A DNA stretch of 64,000 nucleotides from Durusdinium trenchii (taxonomy: Eukaryota; Sar; Dinophyceae; Suessiales; Symbiodiniaceae), in contig CAXAMN010005391.1 of NCBI GenBank assembly GCA_963970005.1, positions 267,574 through 331,573 on the forward strand, written 5' to 3'. Below the pieces are notes generated by a model. The model did not search any database and was not told where the DNA came from. It saw only the letters and a list, made by a program, of their open reading frames with translations. Position 1 is the stretch's first letter; every line of letters begins with the position of its first letter. Shown here one piece after another: positions 1 to 10,200 of this stretch. Both the position numbers and the translations under genes were made by a program.

Positions 1-373
1 TTCACATCAAAAACACAAGAAGGAGATACCGGCAAATGTATGTACAAAAAAATCTTGCACTACAATTGCAAATCATGAAATGACTTAATCACCAACCATG
101 ACTGGTTGTCCATTAGAGGTCACTTCATAAGAGCGGTGATGATAGATATCATCAGTTATGTAAAACTGTCCATACCTATCTACATGCTAAAGCGTATAAA
201 CCTGGAATGCAGGAGTATCTTCTTTGATAAAAAGTTTCTCCTCATTGCAAACCAGAATTTATTAAAACTTCAGCTTGGAAACTTAAAGTCAAGCCTGGAA
301 GCAAAGTATCAACTGTAACCAGAAGTATCTTCACTTCCTAGCCATCATTTAAATTTCAGCCTTCGCTCAGGAA
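1..373. other. Flank downstream of the retroelement's third ORF; no gene seen
   Basis: No convincing coding sequence on either strand. If the copia element is complete, its 3' LTR should lie here or beyond the window edge. I found no block here that matches the sequence upstream of Gag, so neither LTR boundary is established. Confidence 0.4.
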
Positions 374-3300
374 TTATGCCGCTGCAGACGTTGAAGCTGC
401 TTGATCAGAAGTTGGCGGCCTTCCTTTCTTTCTATTCTGCTTCTGTCTCTCCTTCCTCCGCAAGTTCGCCTCATGAAGCGTTGCTCCCATGCGATACTGT
501 CTTCTGTCTCCAGATGAAAAGGAGGCTGGTCTGAGTGAAATAAACATTGGACCATGACTGTCCTCGTCAGTGGGCCTGGAGCACATAACCTCCGTGTCAA
601 TCATAGCAAAGTTCTCTGAAAAATTACAGATGAACTCCTTCGTGCTCACTGTGGAATTTTCATATTCCTCTTCACTCATTGAATGACCCCATTCAACAAT
701 GGTAGACAAACATGTATCGCCAAGCTGTGATCCTTGGTATTCTTCTTTTTCAACAGTAGAATATTCTTCCCAGAGTTTATCAAAGTAAACTTCACACTTC
801 TTGAGGACCTGTGAAGTTGAACTGTAAAATGTTCGGGGAATAGGTGCTTTGATACCAGGATCTGCTTTTACACGAGCTTCTGAAAACCTGCGGATCCAAT
901 GCTGCATGGTGCTGTAATAGTAGTTAGCCATTGGCTGCCTTTTGTACCCAGACATTCTGTAGGCCAAACTATTTGCATCACCAGAAATGATGTCCACCTC
1001 ATAGACAAAACACTCGTAAAGCATCAATGCTGTCTGTTCTCCTGTCAGTAGGTGGGCATCCACAGCACGGTGTGTATCAACATGATAATTACAGACTCTG
1101 ATGGTATGCATGTTCGCTCGAGTAAGTGGAACACGCTTGTCCTCAGGACCATAGTCATCAAATTCAAAGTCTGCATCCTTGAAATCTTGACGAGGCCTTG
1201 TTTCTCCAAAACAAATCTCGTAGATAGCCCAAGTTACATCACGCTGTTCACAGTGACCAAGGTCTTGGTCATGTCCAGCAATGATCTTGACATATCCACC
1301 TGGTGCCAATCTGGCCATCACTGCAAGATTCTCCCAATCATTGAAACAAACTGTCCAATTCTTTTGCTCAATAAATTCCTTGGCAGGAACAAAAAGATGA
1401 GCTTCCTGGAGAATCACGACATGTGCACGTAAAAAGAAGAGCATGTTGAAGAAAAGGTTGTTCTCAAATTGCTCATTCTGAAGTGACATGGCGCTCTGTT
1501 TGCGTGGCCTCATTGCACTATCAAGTCCTTGGAGAAACCTTGGTGTGGTGTACTTCTGACCACGAACCATGTTGCCATAGTTCCAGGATAAAAATGTCAA
1601 GGACTCTGAGCTGGCCAATAAGTTAGTTCCATATGGTTCTTCTATTCTTCCCTTGAGGAACCTTCTGCACAGCTCTTCATAGAAGGTGACAAAGTCCCAA
1701 CTGGGTCCCTTGGAACCATATGATTCCAGTTCCTTCTTGAGTTCCTTCTTCGTCTCCTCCAATTCTTCTCGAGCATGTTCTGCCCTTTCAAGGGCCTTTG
1801 GATCGACCTGATACTTGCCATCCAAATAAATGATGCGATCATCATTGATAAAGAATCTCTTCAAATCATGCTCTGGTTCATGTTCATAACAATCAGGTGG
1901 AGGTATTGGACAGACATTACGAATGGATCGAACAAAATCATTTTCGTTGATCCTTGACTGATAATGAGGATGGGAAATCTCACCTTTTCTGAAGCAAACA
2001 TGATTTAGCAATCTTGCGTGAGTTTCCCTGAAGCATAGTTGATAAAGGCCAATACCTGGATCTCCTGTAAGCTCTCCAAGCAACTTCAAAGGTGAAATAT
2101 GCAGCTCATAGGTATTGTCAACTTTTGTTGTATCCTTTTCAACAACTACTTCAGATGGAAAAGATTCTTGGATTTCAGCCTCCAATTTCTTCTCTCCATC
2201 ATCCTCTCTGACCTCTTTTATTTTCTCCACCGCCTCTTTCTTCTCTTCCATGGTTGCATCATCCTGAACTTCTTCATAAAAATGAGGATCAGGAATCTTA
2301 TTCAGGCGGCTTTTCTTAGATTTCCGCTGACCTGAAGTATCATCAAGGTTAGCATCCATCTCACCTGATGGTAAGTGCGATGCAATCGAGTCCTCACCTA
2401 TCTCTCTTGACAGAAAGTGTGGTGTTGACTCTTCCTTGGCTTCCTCCTGGTCCACTTCCATCTTTGGTTCCTCTGAAGGAAAAACACCTGCATCTTCATC
2501 AAATATTTCTTGTTCCTTTCCAGGTTCAACTGCAGGATCTTCTTCAGGAACTTCCTCTTCCATATTCTCATCTTCTAGAAGTGTCCTACTTCCAGTATAG
2601 ACTTCACCAGCGATAGTGGAGACTCTTGTATAAGGAGGAACTTCTTCACCTGCTTCAAAAGCTTGTTCTGCAACATCCTTGGTGAGCAAGTCCTCTACAA
2701 GATTTTCTCCCTCGGTTCTTGGAAGAGGTCCTGAGGTCTCATAAAAATCTGTCCTCTCTGAATTGAAAGCTTCTGTCGCCTTCTCATTGTCCTTTTGATC
2801 CCTGAACAGGTGAGTAATCTTCACAGCTTCTCCCTGTAACACCTGATCACCTCCTCTATACTTGTCGACAATGGAGCGCCATACTGGAACATCATCATCA
2901 TCAAAATCAAGCTCCATATCATCTGCCAACAGGTATGAGATGTTTTGAGCTGCCTGTTCTTCTTCTTCCTCACGTTCTTTGGCAAGCTCCTCATCCTTCT
3001 GGATCTTGAAGATACCCTTCAGGATGTCTTGTAGTACCTTTAAGTTCAGCTTCGATGATGGCTCATACGTCCCTGAACTTACAGGCTCAACTACAACACG
3101 AGAGCAAGAAATCGCCTCCAAAAACTTGGAATTGTATTGGCGTTCAAACTCTTCCTTCTTGATCATCTCATACAAGGGATCAGAAACTGCAACACGCGCC
3201 TGAACATACTCACGAAGTTGATAGCATGCATGTTGCGCAAATCTACTGTTGGAGTTGTGAAGAAAACTCTCTAAATGATTCCTGTCACGGTCAATCAAAT

Positions 3301-5773
3301 ACCACACAATCCTTGCAGAAAAACGGAATTTCTTGAAGTTCATAGCAAAATGTGTATGATACTTCTCTGGATTCCTTTCTGCTTGTAAGGCTGCCTCTGA
3401 AGTCTTGTAAACTGGGAGATTTGTGTCTGGATCCAAAATCATAAACTCTTCCCACAAGATCGAGTGGTCAAGAACCCACTTGGGAAGCACCTTGATGAAA
3501 AAGTCACAAACAAGTTCTGACACAAGGTGCATGACACGACCAATCTCTTCCTCCTGCTTGAAGCGATAGTGCATTTTGGCAAATAAAGGATTGTTGAATG
3601 CTTCCTCCACTGTATTGCCAAAATTATCCCACTGAGGTTCTGGAATACCAAAGTTCCAACCCAGCAATTTGGGATCTCTGCGCATATCCAAGAAGCTTGA
3701 AAGCTCTACAGAAGCAATGCCATGGTCTGTCAGAATTTCAGCCCAGCGGCGTCCATTCTCCCAAGCACGGATGAAGAAAAACTGTTGGTATCCAGTTTGT
3801 GCCAACTCCATCCACTGAGAAATTCCGGGTTCAAAACTCGGTGCATACGTCTTGGGGTCTTCCTCTGTTCCATAAACACTTGGACGTAGCAACTTGTACC
3901 TTCTACAAAAATATTCTCTCTGGTGCCTTGTCAACCTGTCCCAATCCCTCACGAGGATCACGTCTTCTCCAGTGCTCTGGAGTACACGTGTCCCTACACG
4001 ATCATGGAGTGATACCATGCCAATGTCATATACCATCCATGGGTTGAGAACCAGGTTGTTGACATTCTGAATGAACCATGTCATCTCACGCTCAGCAACA
4101 TGAGCAGAGTCATCTTCTTCATCTTGTTGAGGTTCTCCAGAAGTCCTGGCTGTTGAGCTCTTCGAAGTGATGTCCGTCCAAATGTGGTCAAAGCGAATCA
4201 CTTCCTCATCAGCCTTCACCAGTTTTGCCTGATCCTTGCTCAAAACCAATGGGTGAACCATAAACAAGGACCTTGAGGTAACACCATCTCCATCGACAAT
4301 CAACTTTGGAGCACTATAGCCTAAGATACTCCAAGGATCACGATCATCAATCTCCTTAGGTGTAATCAAAGACCATCCTTGAAGATAATGGCCTTCTGAC
4401 ATCACCTGACGTGACCTCAATCGTGACCGATTGTACTCACGTTCAGGATGATTCTCATATTGGACAAACCGGGCGATAGCACCTAAATCCAAACTGTCCA
4501 ACCACAGAAGCATATGCCTCTTAACTTGTTTTGTCTCAGGCTCATCGGCATGAATCCTCCTGAGAACTTCTCTGGCATATGGTTTATCAATAGATAGTCT
4601 GGCGAACAAGCCTCGCACTCTCTCTTGTTGCACCTTCTCACTATTGATGAGCTCCATCATCTCCTCTGCGGACTTAGGATTTCTCAACTCCTTAGCTGGC
4701 TCTGGAGCATCCCGTGGTTGTGGTTCATCCACACTAATGTCCAAGTATGTGGGCTCTACATCACAATGTGCAAGCACCACTCCATTGTTGCTGAAGTACA
4801 GAGGACGTCCAGCCCGAAGCCAGAGAATCACATTAAGCTTCACATACAAAGGCTGTCCATAATCTCTTGGAACCATTGTACCTGGGCCTAAAGGAATGTA
4901 AAGTGAAGTTTGTGGATTGCTGTACAAAAAATGAACATAATCTCTTCCTTCACCTCTGTTCCTTCTATTCCAACTTTGAGGGTCTCTCATCAAACCATAC
5001 CTCTCAATGCTGGCCCAGTTCTCCCTTCTGGTAACATGAAAAACATGTCCCAAACATCTTGCCTCAATAGAAGTCAATCTATGATTCAACTTCTCTGGAC
5101 TGATGTTATGCATGAGTCCTGTATGCCCTTGGTTCACTCCCAAACGCATGGAGAAGGGCATATCATATTGATTGCCTGTGTTGTGCCAAACATTCTTGTC
5201 CAAGCGAATCACCAAATGAAATCTTTGCTTCTCATCGCTATGCAATATAACAAAGAAGGTATTAGGATAAATACGAAAAGGTGATGGCATTCGAGCAGTT
5301 CCCTCTGTGATCAGAGGCATAAGCTCTACCATTGCCCTACTGTCCATCAACCTGTCGAGAGAACGATCATGTCGTAGCATATAGTTGAGCCCCGTGGCTA
5401 TCTTCCCATAATCGTTTTGCCTCCACGCGACTCTTGTTGCCACGAACTGCCTACTTCTCTCATATTCATCCTCTTCCTCTTGGGTGACATAGCCAAGAGC
5501 GTATCTGGCAATCTCTGCGAACCACCGTACTCGAAAATTGAACTTAGCATGGTTCTCAGGTGCCAAACACATTGCAAGAATGTCGGTTAGGATCAATTCA
5601 TCCTGCTCTGAGTTCCTATGGAACTCAACTGGCGTACGTGGGCGTCTCAAACGGTTTGCCCAGTTCTGAGGTTGTCCCCAAGGAACCTTTTGTGACCAGT
5701 TTCGAGCATACTCAAAGATGTTGACCATATTGGACGCTCCCTGACCGGTCATCTCTGTTGATACAAAGTCCAC
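374..5773 (-). CDS. Third ORF of the copia element: Tpt1/KptA-like RNA 2'-phosphotransferase domain plus EEP nuclease-like domain
   Basis: An uninterrupted 1,799-residue ORF starting 181 bases after the Pol stop on the same strand. Residues about 120-345 carry the Tpt1/KptA signature: LRH at 133-135, KQRF at 182-185, an Arg followed by NQGH at 210-217, FHVT at 245-248, Arg277 then VHF at 280-282, and FSNNGVVL at 327-334. Tpt1 enzymes use an Arg-His-Arg-Arg set to move a 2'-phosphate from RNA to NAD+; R134, H135, R210 and R277 are the likely equivalents. Two residues lie extra between R210 and QGH compared with the usual IRAxQGH. Residues about 950-1300 are acidic and low in complexity. Residues about 1385-1745 look like an endonuclease/exonuclease/phosphatase fold: SWNYGN, LQEAH near 1455, NYHVDTH near 1567, SGDAN near 1596 and a terminal DSHGP near 1738. 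Functions are inferred. The ORF could belong to a second element, but position, strand and intactness favour the copia element. Confidence 0.8.
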   Translation of the reverse strand: MDFVSTEMTGQGASNMVNIFEYARNWSQKVPWGQPQNWANRLRRPRTPVEFHRNSEQDELILTDILAMCLAPENHAKFNFRVRWFAEIARYALGYVTQEEEDEYERSRQFVATRVAWRQNDYGKIATGLNYMLRHDRSLDRLMDSRAMVELMPLITEGTARMPSPFRIYPNTFFVILHSDEKQRFHLVIRLDKNVWHNTGNQYDMPFSMRLGVNQGHTGLMHNISPEKLNHRLTSIEARCLGHVFHVTRRENWASIERYGLMRDPQSWNRRNRGEGRDYVHFLYSNPQTSLYIPLGPGTMVPRDYGQPLYVKLNVILWLRAGRPLYFSNNGVVLAHCDVEPTYLDISVDEPQPRDAPEPAKELRNPKSAEEMMELINSEKVQQERVRGLFARLSIDKPYAREVLRRIHADEPETKQVKRHMLLWLDSLDLGAIARFVQYENHPEREYNRSRLRSRQVMSEGHYLQGWSLITPKEIDDRDPWSILGYSAPKLIVDGDGVTSRSLFMVHPLVLSKDQAKLVKADEEVIRFDHIWTDITSKSSTARTSGEPQQDEEDDSAHVAEREMTWFIQNVNNLVLNPWMVYDIGMVSLHDRVGTRVLQSTGEDVILVRDWDRLTRHQREYFCRRYKLLRPSVYGTEEDPKTYAPSFEPGISQWMELAQTGYQQFFFIRAWENGRRWAEILTDHGIASVELSSFLDMRRDPKLLGWNFGIPEPQWDNFGNTVEEAFNNPLFAKMHYRFKQEEEIGRVMHLVSELVCDFFIKVLPKWVLDHSILWEEFMILDPDTNLPVYKTSEAALQAERNPEKYHTHFAMNFKKFRFSARIVWYLIDRDRNHLESFLHNSNSRFAQHACYQLREYVQARVAVSDPLYEMIKKEEFERQYNSKFLEAISCSRVVVEPVSSGTYEPSSKLNLKVLQDILKGIFKIQKDEELAKEREEEEEQAAQNISYLLADDMELDFDDDDVPVWRSIVDKYRGGDQVLQGEAVKITHLFRDQKDNEKATEAFNSERTDFYETSGPLPRTEGENLVEDLLTKDVAEQAFEAGEEVPPYTRVSTIAGEVYTGSRTLLEDENMEEEVPEEDPAVEPGKEQEIFDEDAGVFPSEEPKMEVDQEEAKEESTPHFLSREIGEDSIASHLPSGEMDANLDDTSGQRKSKKSRLNKIPDPHFYEEVQDDATMEEKKEAVEKIKEVREDDGEKKLEAEIQESFPSEVVVEKDTTKVDNTYELHISPLKLLGELTGDPGIGLYQLCFRETHARLLNHVCFRKGEISHPHYQSRINENDFVRSIRNVCPIPPPDCYEHEPEHDLKRFFINDDRIIYLDGKYQVDPKALERAEHAREELEETKKELKKELESYGSKGPSWDFVTFYEELCRRFLKGRIEEPYGTNLLASSESLTFLSWNYGNMVRGQKYTTPRFLQGLDSAMRPRKQSAMSLQNEQFENNLFFNMLFFLRAHVVILQEAHLFVPAKEFIEQKNWTVCFNDWENLAVMARLAPGGYVKIIAGHDQDLGHCEQRDVTWAIYEICFGETRPRQDFKDADFEFDDYGPEDKRVPLTRANMHTIRVCNYHVDTHRAVDAHLLTGEQTALMLYECFVYEVDIISGDANSLAYRMSGYKRQPMANYYYSTMQHWIRRFSEARVKADPGIKAPIPRTFYSSTSQVLKKCEVYFDKLWEEYSTVEKEEYQGSQLGDTCLSTIVEWGHSMSEEEYENSTVSTKEFICNFSENFAMIDTEVMCSRPTDEDSHGPMFISLRPASFSSGDRRQYRMGATLHEANLRRKERQKQNRKKGRPPTSDQAASTSAAA

Positions 5774-5954
5774 CGGTCAGAGGCCAGTGTCCTAAGTCTT
5801 AGAAATGACAGGTAGTCAACGATGCAAGGCAATAGTCTTCGAAAGAAAAGTGTTGATCTTGCCAAGCTAATTTGAGCCGCAGGCACAAATTCATGAAAGA
5901 AATTCAAATTTCTCTCAAACAAAAACACATGCATTGAATTCTCTCCCCTCACTC

Positions 5955-7274
5955 TCAGTGCAAAGAATCTCCAAGATAAAACACATCATGTGAAAAGTCA
6001 ACATGTGTGCATACTGTAGGAATCCACCCACGCAAATATGCCTTGTGTTCAATAAGAGATCTAAAAGGTGGATGTGCATCTACTTCCTTCAAACAACCAC
6101 TGCGTACTGCATCTATCAAAGCTTGAGGACTAGCAGACTTCTTAGTAAGACAGTCAGCAAGACACCACTGAGTGCGTATATGTGACAAGTCAGCAATTGC
6201 ACCAGAGCATGCTTCCTTCCTAAGCATTTGGATCATATGAATAGTCTCCTGTTGCTCAGGAACATGAGTAGTACTAGCTGTAGTCACAAGATTGTTAGCA
6301 TCAGTGCGCATGTGAATGTCAGTAGAGTCACCTGTAATGTCCTTGATCAAGCCTCTAAGCATTTGGCAAGTGCCATAACACTTCATAAATGCATACAACT
6401 CTGCAACAGTTGTGGACAGGGTTGTTCTCTTGATCTTAGAAGATTCAAAGAAAATAAGTGAGCCTTTAGTGTTCTTCTGTTTTGCCTTTCTTTGCTCACC
6501 CATAAAAATAACCATAGCACGTTGAGAGGATTTGTCACTGTTGTTCCTGAATGCGGCATCTGGCATAGCAATTAAACGTGGACTACCTTCAAGTGGCCAA
6601 AACCGTAATTCCATAGGGTCAGTCACGATTTGTTTGCACAGCTTGTTCAGGGCCTTGCAATCACCTATTGTAGGTCCTGCTGATGCTGATGCTGACCTCG
6701 AGAATTGATAGCAAGCTTGGAATTGTGTTCTGGATTGTAACCAGTTTATGCTGCCAAGAAGTGATCTGAAGGTTGTGTGCATGTCCTTGTCACACTTGTC
6801 CTCATCCTTCAAACCTTTTGGAATGATAATCTCCGTCAATTCTTGAACACAAAGGGATTGCTCTACTGAGATATATTCCTTCTTCTGGGTCTTCTCTTGC
6901 ATCTTCCAAGAAACACGTTGTCCAGTAAACATCAGGTCATTAGTGTCCTCATGTCCAATCTTAAACTGTGATTTCACAATATCCTTGAACTGTTTCAAAA
7001 AGATATCATTACCTGTCACAAAAAGATCATCAACATGTAAACAACACATACCAATGGGTGACCTATTCTTAGAATTACTGCCATGCACAGGGTCCATAAA
7101 ATGCTCAAGCAACTCTTCCACAACTTCAGGTGTAAGCTGAGGCGTTTGTGTCACAGTATACGTATGTTCTGCAGGAAGAAAAAGGCTGACAAGCGTTTCA
7201 GCTTCTTCCTCTAACGTCACTGCATTCTTCTCGTTTCTGATATCCTTGTTTGTCTCGAGAAGCCACCAAAACAC
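5955..7274 (-). CDS. Copia Pol, second frame: RT catalytic HVDD and RNase H
   Basis: This 439-residue frame continues Pol after a frame change. CLHVDDLF, about 75 residues in, is the RT catalytic motif (YVDD in most copia elements). It is followed by a connection region and an RNase H domain whose acidic residues are visible in MPDAAF, VAELYAF, RTDANN and LADCLTKK. The upstream frame overlaps it by 77 bases and stops at 7198. Joining the two needs one frameshift within 7198-7274. An intact copia Pol is a single frame, so this is either an inactivating indel or a programmed frameshift; I see no clear slippery site. The C-terminus runs to 5955 with no obvious further domain. Confidence 0.85.
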   Translation of the reverse strand: MFWWLLETNKDIRNEKNAVTLEEEAETLVSLFLPAEHTYTVTQTPQLTPEVVEELLEHFMDPVHGSNSKNRSPIGMCCLHVDDLFVTGNDIFLKQFKDIVKSQFKIGHEDTNDLMFTGQRVSWKMQEKTQKKEYISVEQSLCVQELTEIIIPKGLKDEDKCDKDMHTTFRSLLGSINWLQSRTQFQACYQFSRSASASAGPTIGDCKALNKLCKQIVTDPMELRFWPLEGSPRLIAMPDAAFRNNSDKSSQRAMVIFMGEQRKAKQKNTKGSLIFFESSKIKRTTLSTTVAELYAFMKCYGTCQMLRGLIKDITGDSTDIHMRTDANNLVTTASTTHVPEQQETIHMIQMLRKEACSGAIADLSHIRTQWCLADCLTKKSASPQALIDAVRSGCLKEVDAHPPFRSLIEHKAYLRGWIPTVCTHVDFSHDVFYLGDSLH

Positions 7275-10200
7275 CCTTACGCTTAACTATTGAAGTCCGA
7301 AAACAAAAACGCGAACGCGAATACGTAGGTTCTGGAGTGCGAAGAGCTTTAGCGCGATAAGCGACTTGAGCATGGCCATTTGCATATTGGTGCCAACCTG
7401 CCTTGTGCTCTACAGAGTCAAGGAAATTCTGGAGTTCCTGATCTACCACAGGAGTCCATTTTCCATCCTCTGCCTTAAGCAGGCTACGCGTCACCGTCTT
7501 CTCCGACCTATTTCCGTAACACACCGAAAACAGACGTTCTTCACAGAGAAAAGACCTAGGAACTTCCTCCGCTGTGTCGTGGAATTCGTTTGGCGGCGCA
7601 CCTGCTACGTAGAAGGATACCGGTTCCGGTTCGGCTGGCATCTCCTCTGATGAGTAGTTCACAGCCTTAGGAACCCTCAAACATCCGGAGTAGCAAACAT
7701 ACGTGCACCGATCGGCTCGAGTCGGAACTAATCCGAGTGAGTGCAAAAACTTGTCGAGTCGATTCCACCAGCGACGAGGCGCATCACTCAATCCGTACAC
7801 TGAACGGGTGCACAATCCGACAAGATACGGAGGCAATCCGATGTCGGTCGGAAGTTGAACATGAATAACGCGTCGCTCGAGGTCGTAAAGTTCCCCCTGA
7901 AGAAAGGCAGTTTTCAAGTCGATGTGTAACAGGTCCCAAAAAGAAGAGGCTGCATGCTGACAGGCTACGCGAAAACCATACCTGGTCGCGGTTGGCGAGT
8001 CCGTCTGGAGGTCCCATTTCTGGGCATCTTGGAAGCCTCGACAGACCCATCTGGCCTTAAACTTCTTAAAATTACCATCTTTGTCAATCTTGATGGTCAG
8101 GACCCATCGACCAGTAACATAGTTATCGATCTTATGCTTTCTTCGGTCTCGATACTTCATCGCAGTAAAGTCTAAAAAGCTGCGAAACTCCTCTAGTTTA
8201 GCTTGCTTGATCTCCTTCGCATATTTCCGGAGCACTTCCGGAGTAATCACGCTCTCTGCCTTTGGCGTCTTCTTAGCCATTGTCTTCGCAAGATACTGGC
8301 AGAACTGTGAAAAACCTTTCGGATCATACGAGTTGAAATTCGGAGGAGCTTGGTTCGGACCTAGGACACAGAATTCCATATCGTCAAAACTAACAAAAAG
8401 ATTTTTCTCATTGTCCAGATCCTTATCTGGATCTTTCTCAAAACCTTTCACATCTTCTTCATCAAAAATAGGTTCTGAATCTGTTTCATTTGTATCAATC
8501 GTCTCATTGTCATCGTCTTCGACTGTGCTCGTAGGCACGGGAATGTCGGCTGCTTGTGGCTGATTCGAACTTGATGCTGTCGGATTCTCCGAATGTCCAG
8601 GAAAGAAACTTCTTGGCACTGACTTCGGAGGTGCCGGAATAGGTTCGTCATGTCCCGGTAACTGAACCTTAGAACGTTTTACCTGAAACTTCACCTTCGC
8701 CTTTGGCAAAGCATCAGTTGAGTCCACAGAAAGCTTCCGTATGTGCTTACTGTGACGTTCACGATTCTCCGGAACATATGGTTCTGGCTCCGGCGTGTTC
8801 GAATCTGGCGACGGTACGAATGGATGAACGGGATCCGTATCACTCGGAAACCCTATCGGTGGTTGACCCGGATCATCCGGCGGACGGGATTCACTCGTAA
8901 TCTCCGGCATTGCCTCTTCCGGATCGCTCGATAGATATCCGAGTTTCTCCAAAGGAACATCGGGATTTCCGAATTGATTCGGACCAGCTACGGAACCTGT
9001 CGGAGGTGGTCCCGGAGGTTGTCCACCCTGGTGATCATCAGAGTTGCCACCCGGTCCATCACCAGGCGGATACATATCTTCATCATCTGGATCAAAATAC
9101 TGCTGTTCCCCCGGGACGGTAATCGGCTCATAAGCCATATCATCATCCATCGGTGGTCCGTAGTCTGGATGTTGATCCTTTGGATCCTCTAGAGCTACTT
9201 CATCAGGAGTCACAATGCGCTTCACGGCGCCTGTCGTTTCTGCTTCGTAAACTATCATACTCCAATGATCTACCAAAAACTGTTCATGATGAGGAGACAG
9301 TTGTGACACAAACATAAAGAAAACCTGATGGTATTTTCCTGGCTTCCACATAATCAACACTGCATCATCCTCAGAGTTGAAGAGAGGATGCACTCTACCA
9401 AACGTACCACGATAGACCTTACATCTCTCAAAATACATCTGTGGCAAGGTTCTTCGTCTAATCTCCTTCAGGCCTGGAATCAATGACACAATTCGAGAAT
9501 CAGAGGATGTTGTCACATCAAACTCTGATCTCTGAGGTAGTGCATCTACCTGCCTCAAGGTTCTGATCAGTTCAGTAATAGTGAACCTTTGTGGTAGTAT
9601 GTGTCGAAGTGGAACCGGAATTTCCGTCGTCTCTTCCGTTCTTACGGAATTCAACAAAATTGACTGATGAGCTTCTCTTTCTAACAAAAGAGCTGTTCCA
9701 CACAAACTTCCAGAGTCATAATTCTCCAGAAGATCTTCAATAAGGAAACTCTGACGCTTGTCGGAAGTCTCACTATAAGGAAGAAAACGATTCATCTCAA
9801 CCAAAAATGAGAACGGAAACTTCTTCCAGTCAGGATCCTTGAAGTACTGGTTGCTTCTAGTGGCTTGCACTGTTTTAGCTTGAAATGAACAGTCACCAAT
9901 ACCTTTCCATCCTTGGCAGGATGCATAGGAATGGAAGACTGTCACGTAATTCATTCCCTTCGGACAAAAACAAAAACAATTCATATTCACATCAAAGTTA
10001 AAAATCGGATCCTTCAACGAAGAAATGAACTTCTGCAAAAACAAACAAAACTTGTTTCCTTTGGGAACAGTCACAAACACATGTTTCTTCCTTCTCAACT
10101 GCCACTCAATCACATTACAACATAGCAACCAAATAGAAGCTCTGTTCTGTTTGGGAGAAGGGTTGTTGATCACTATACAGTGGGGCTGCAATCTCTCCAG

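Noticed and set aside
1-373. 3' LTR of the copia element
   Set aside because: No TG...CA-bounded block and no match to the sequence upstream of Gag could be found by eye.
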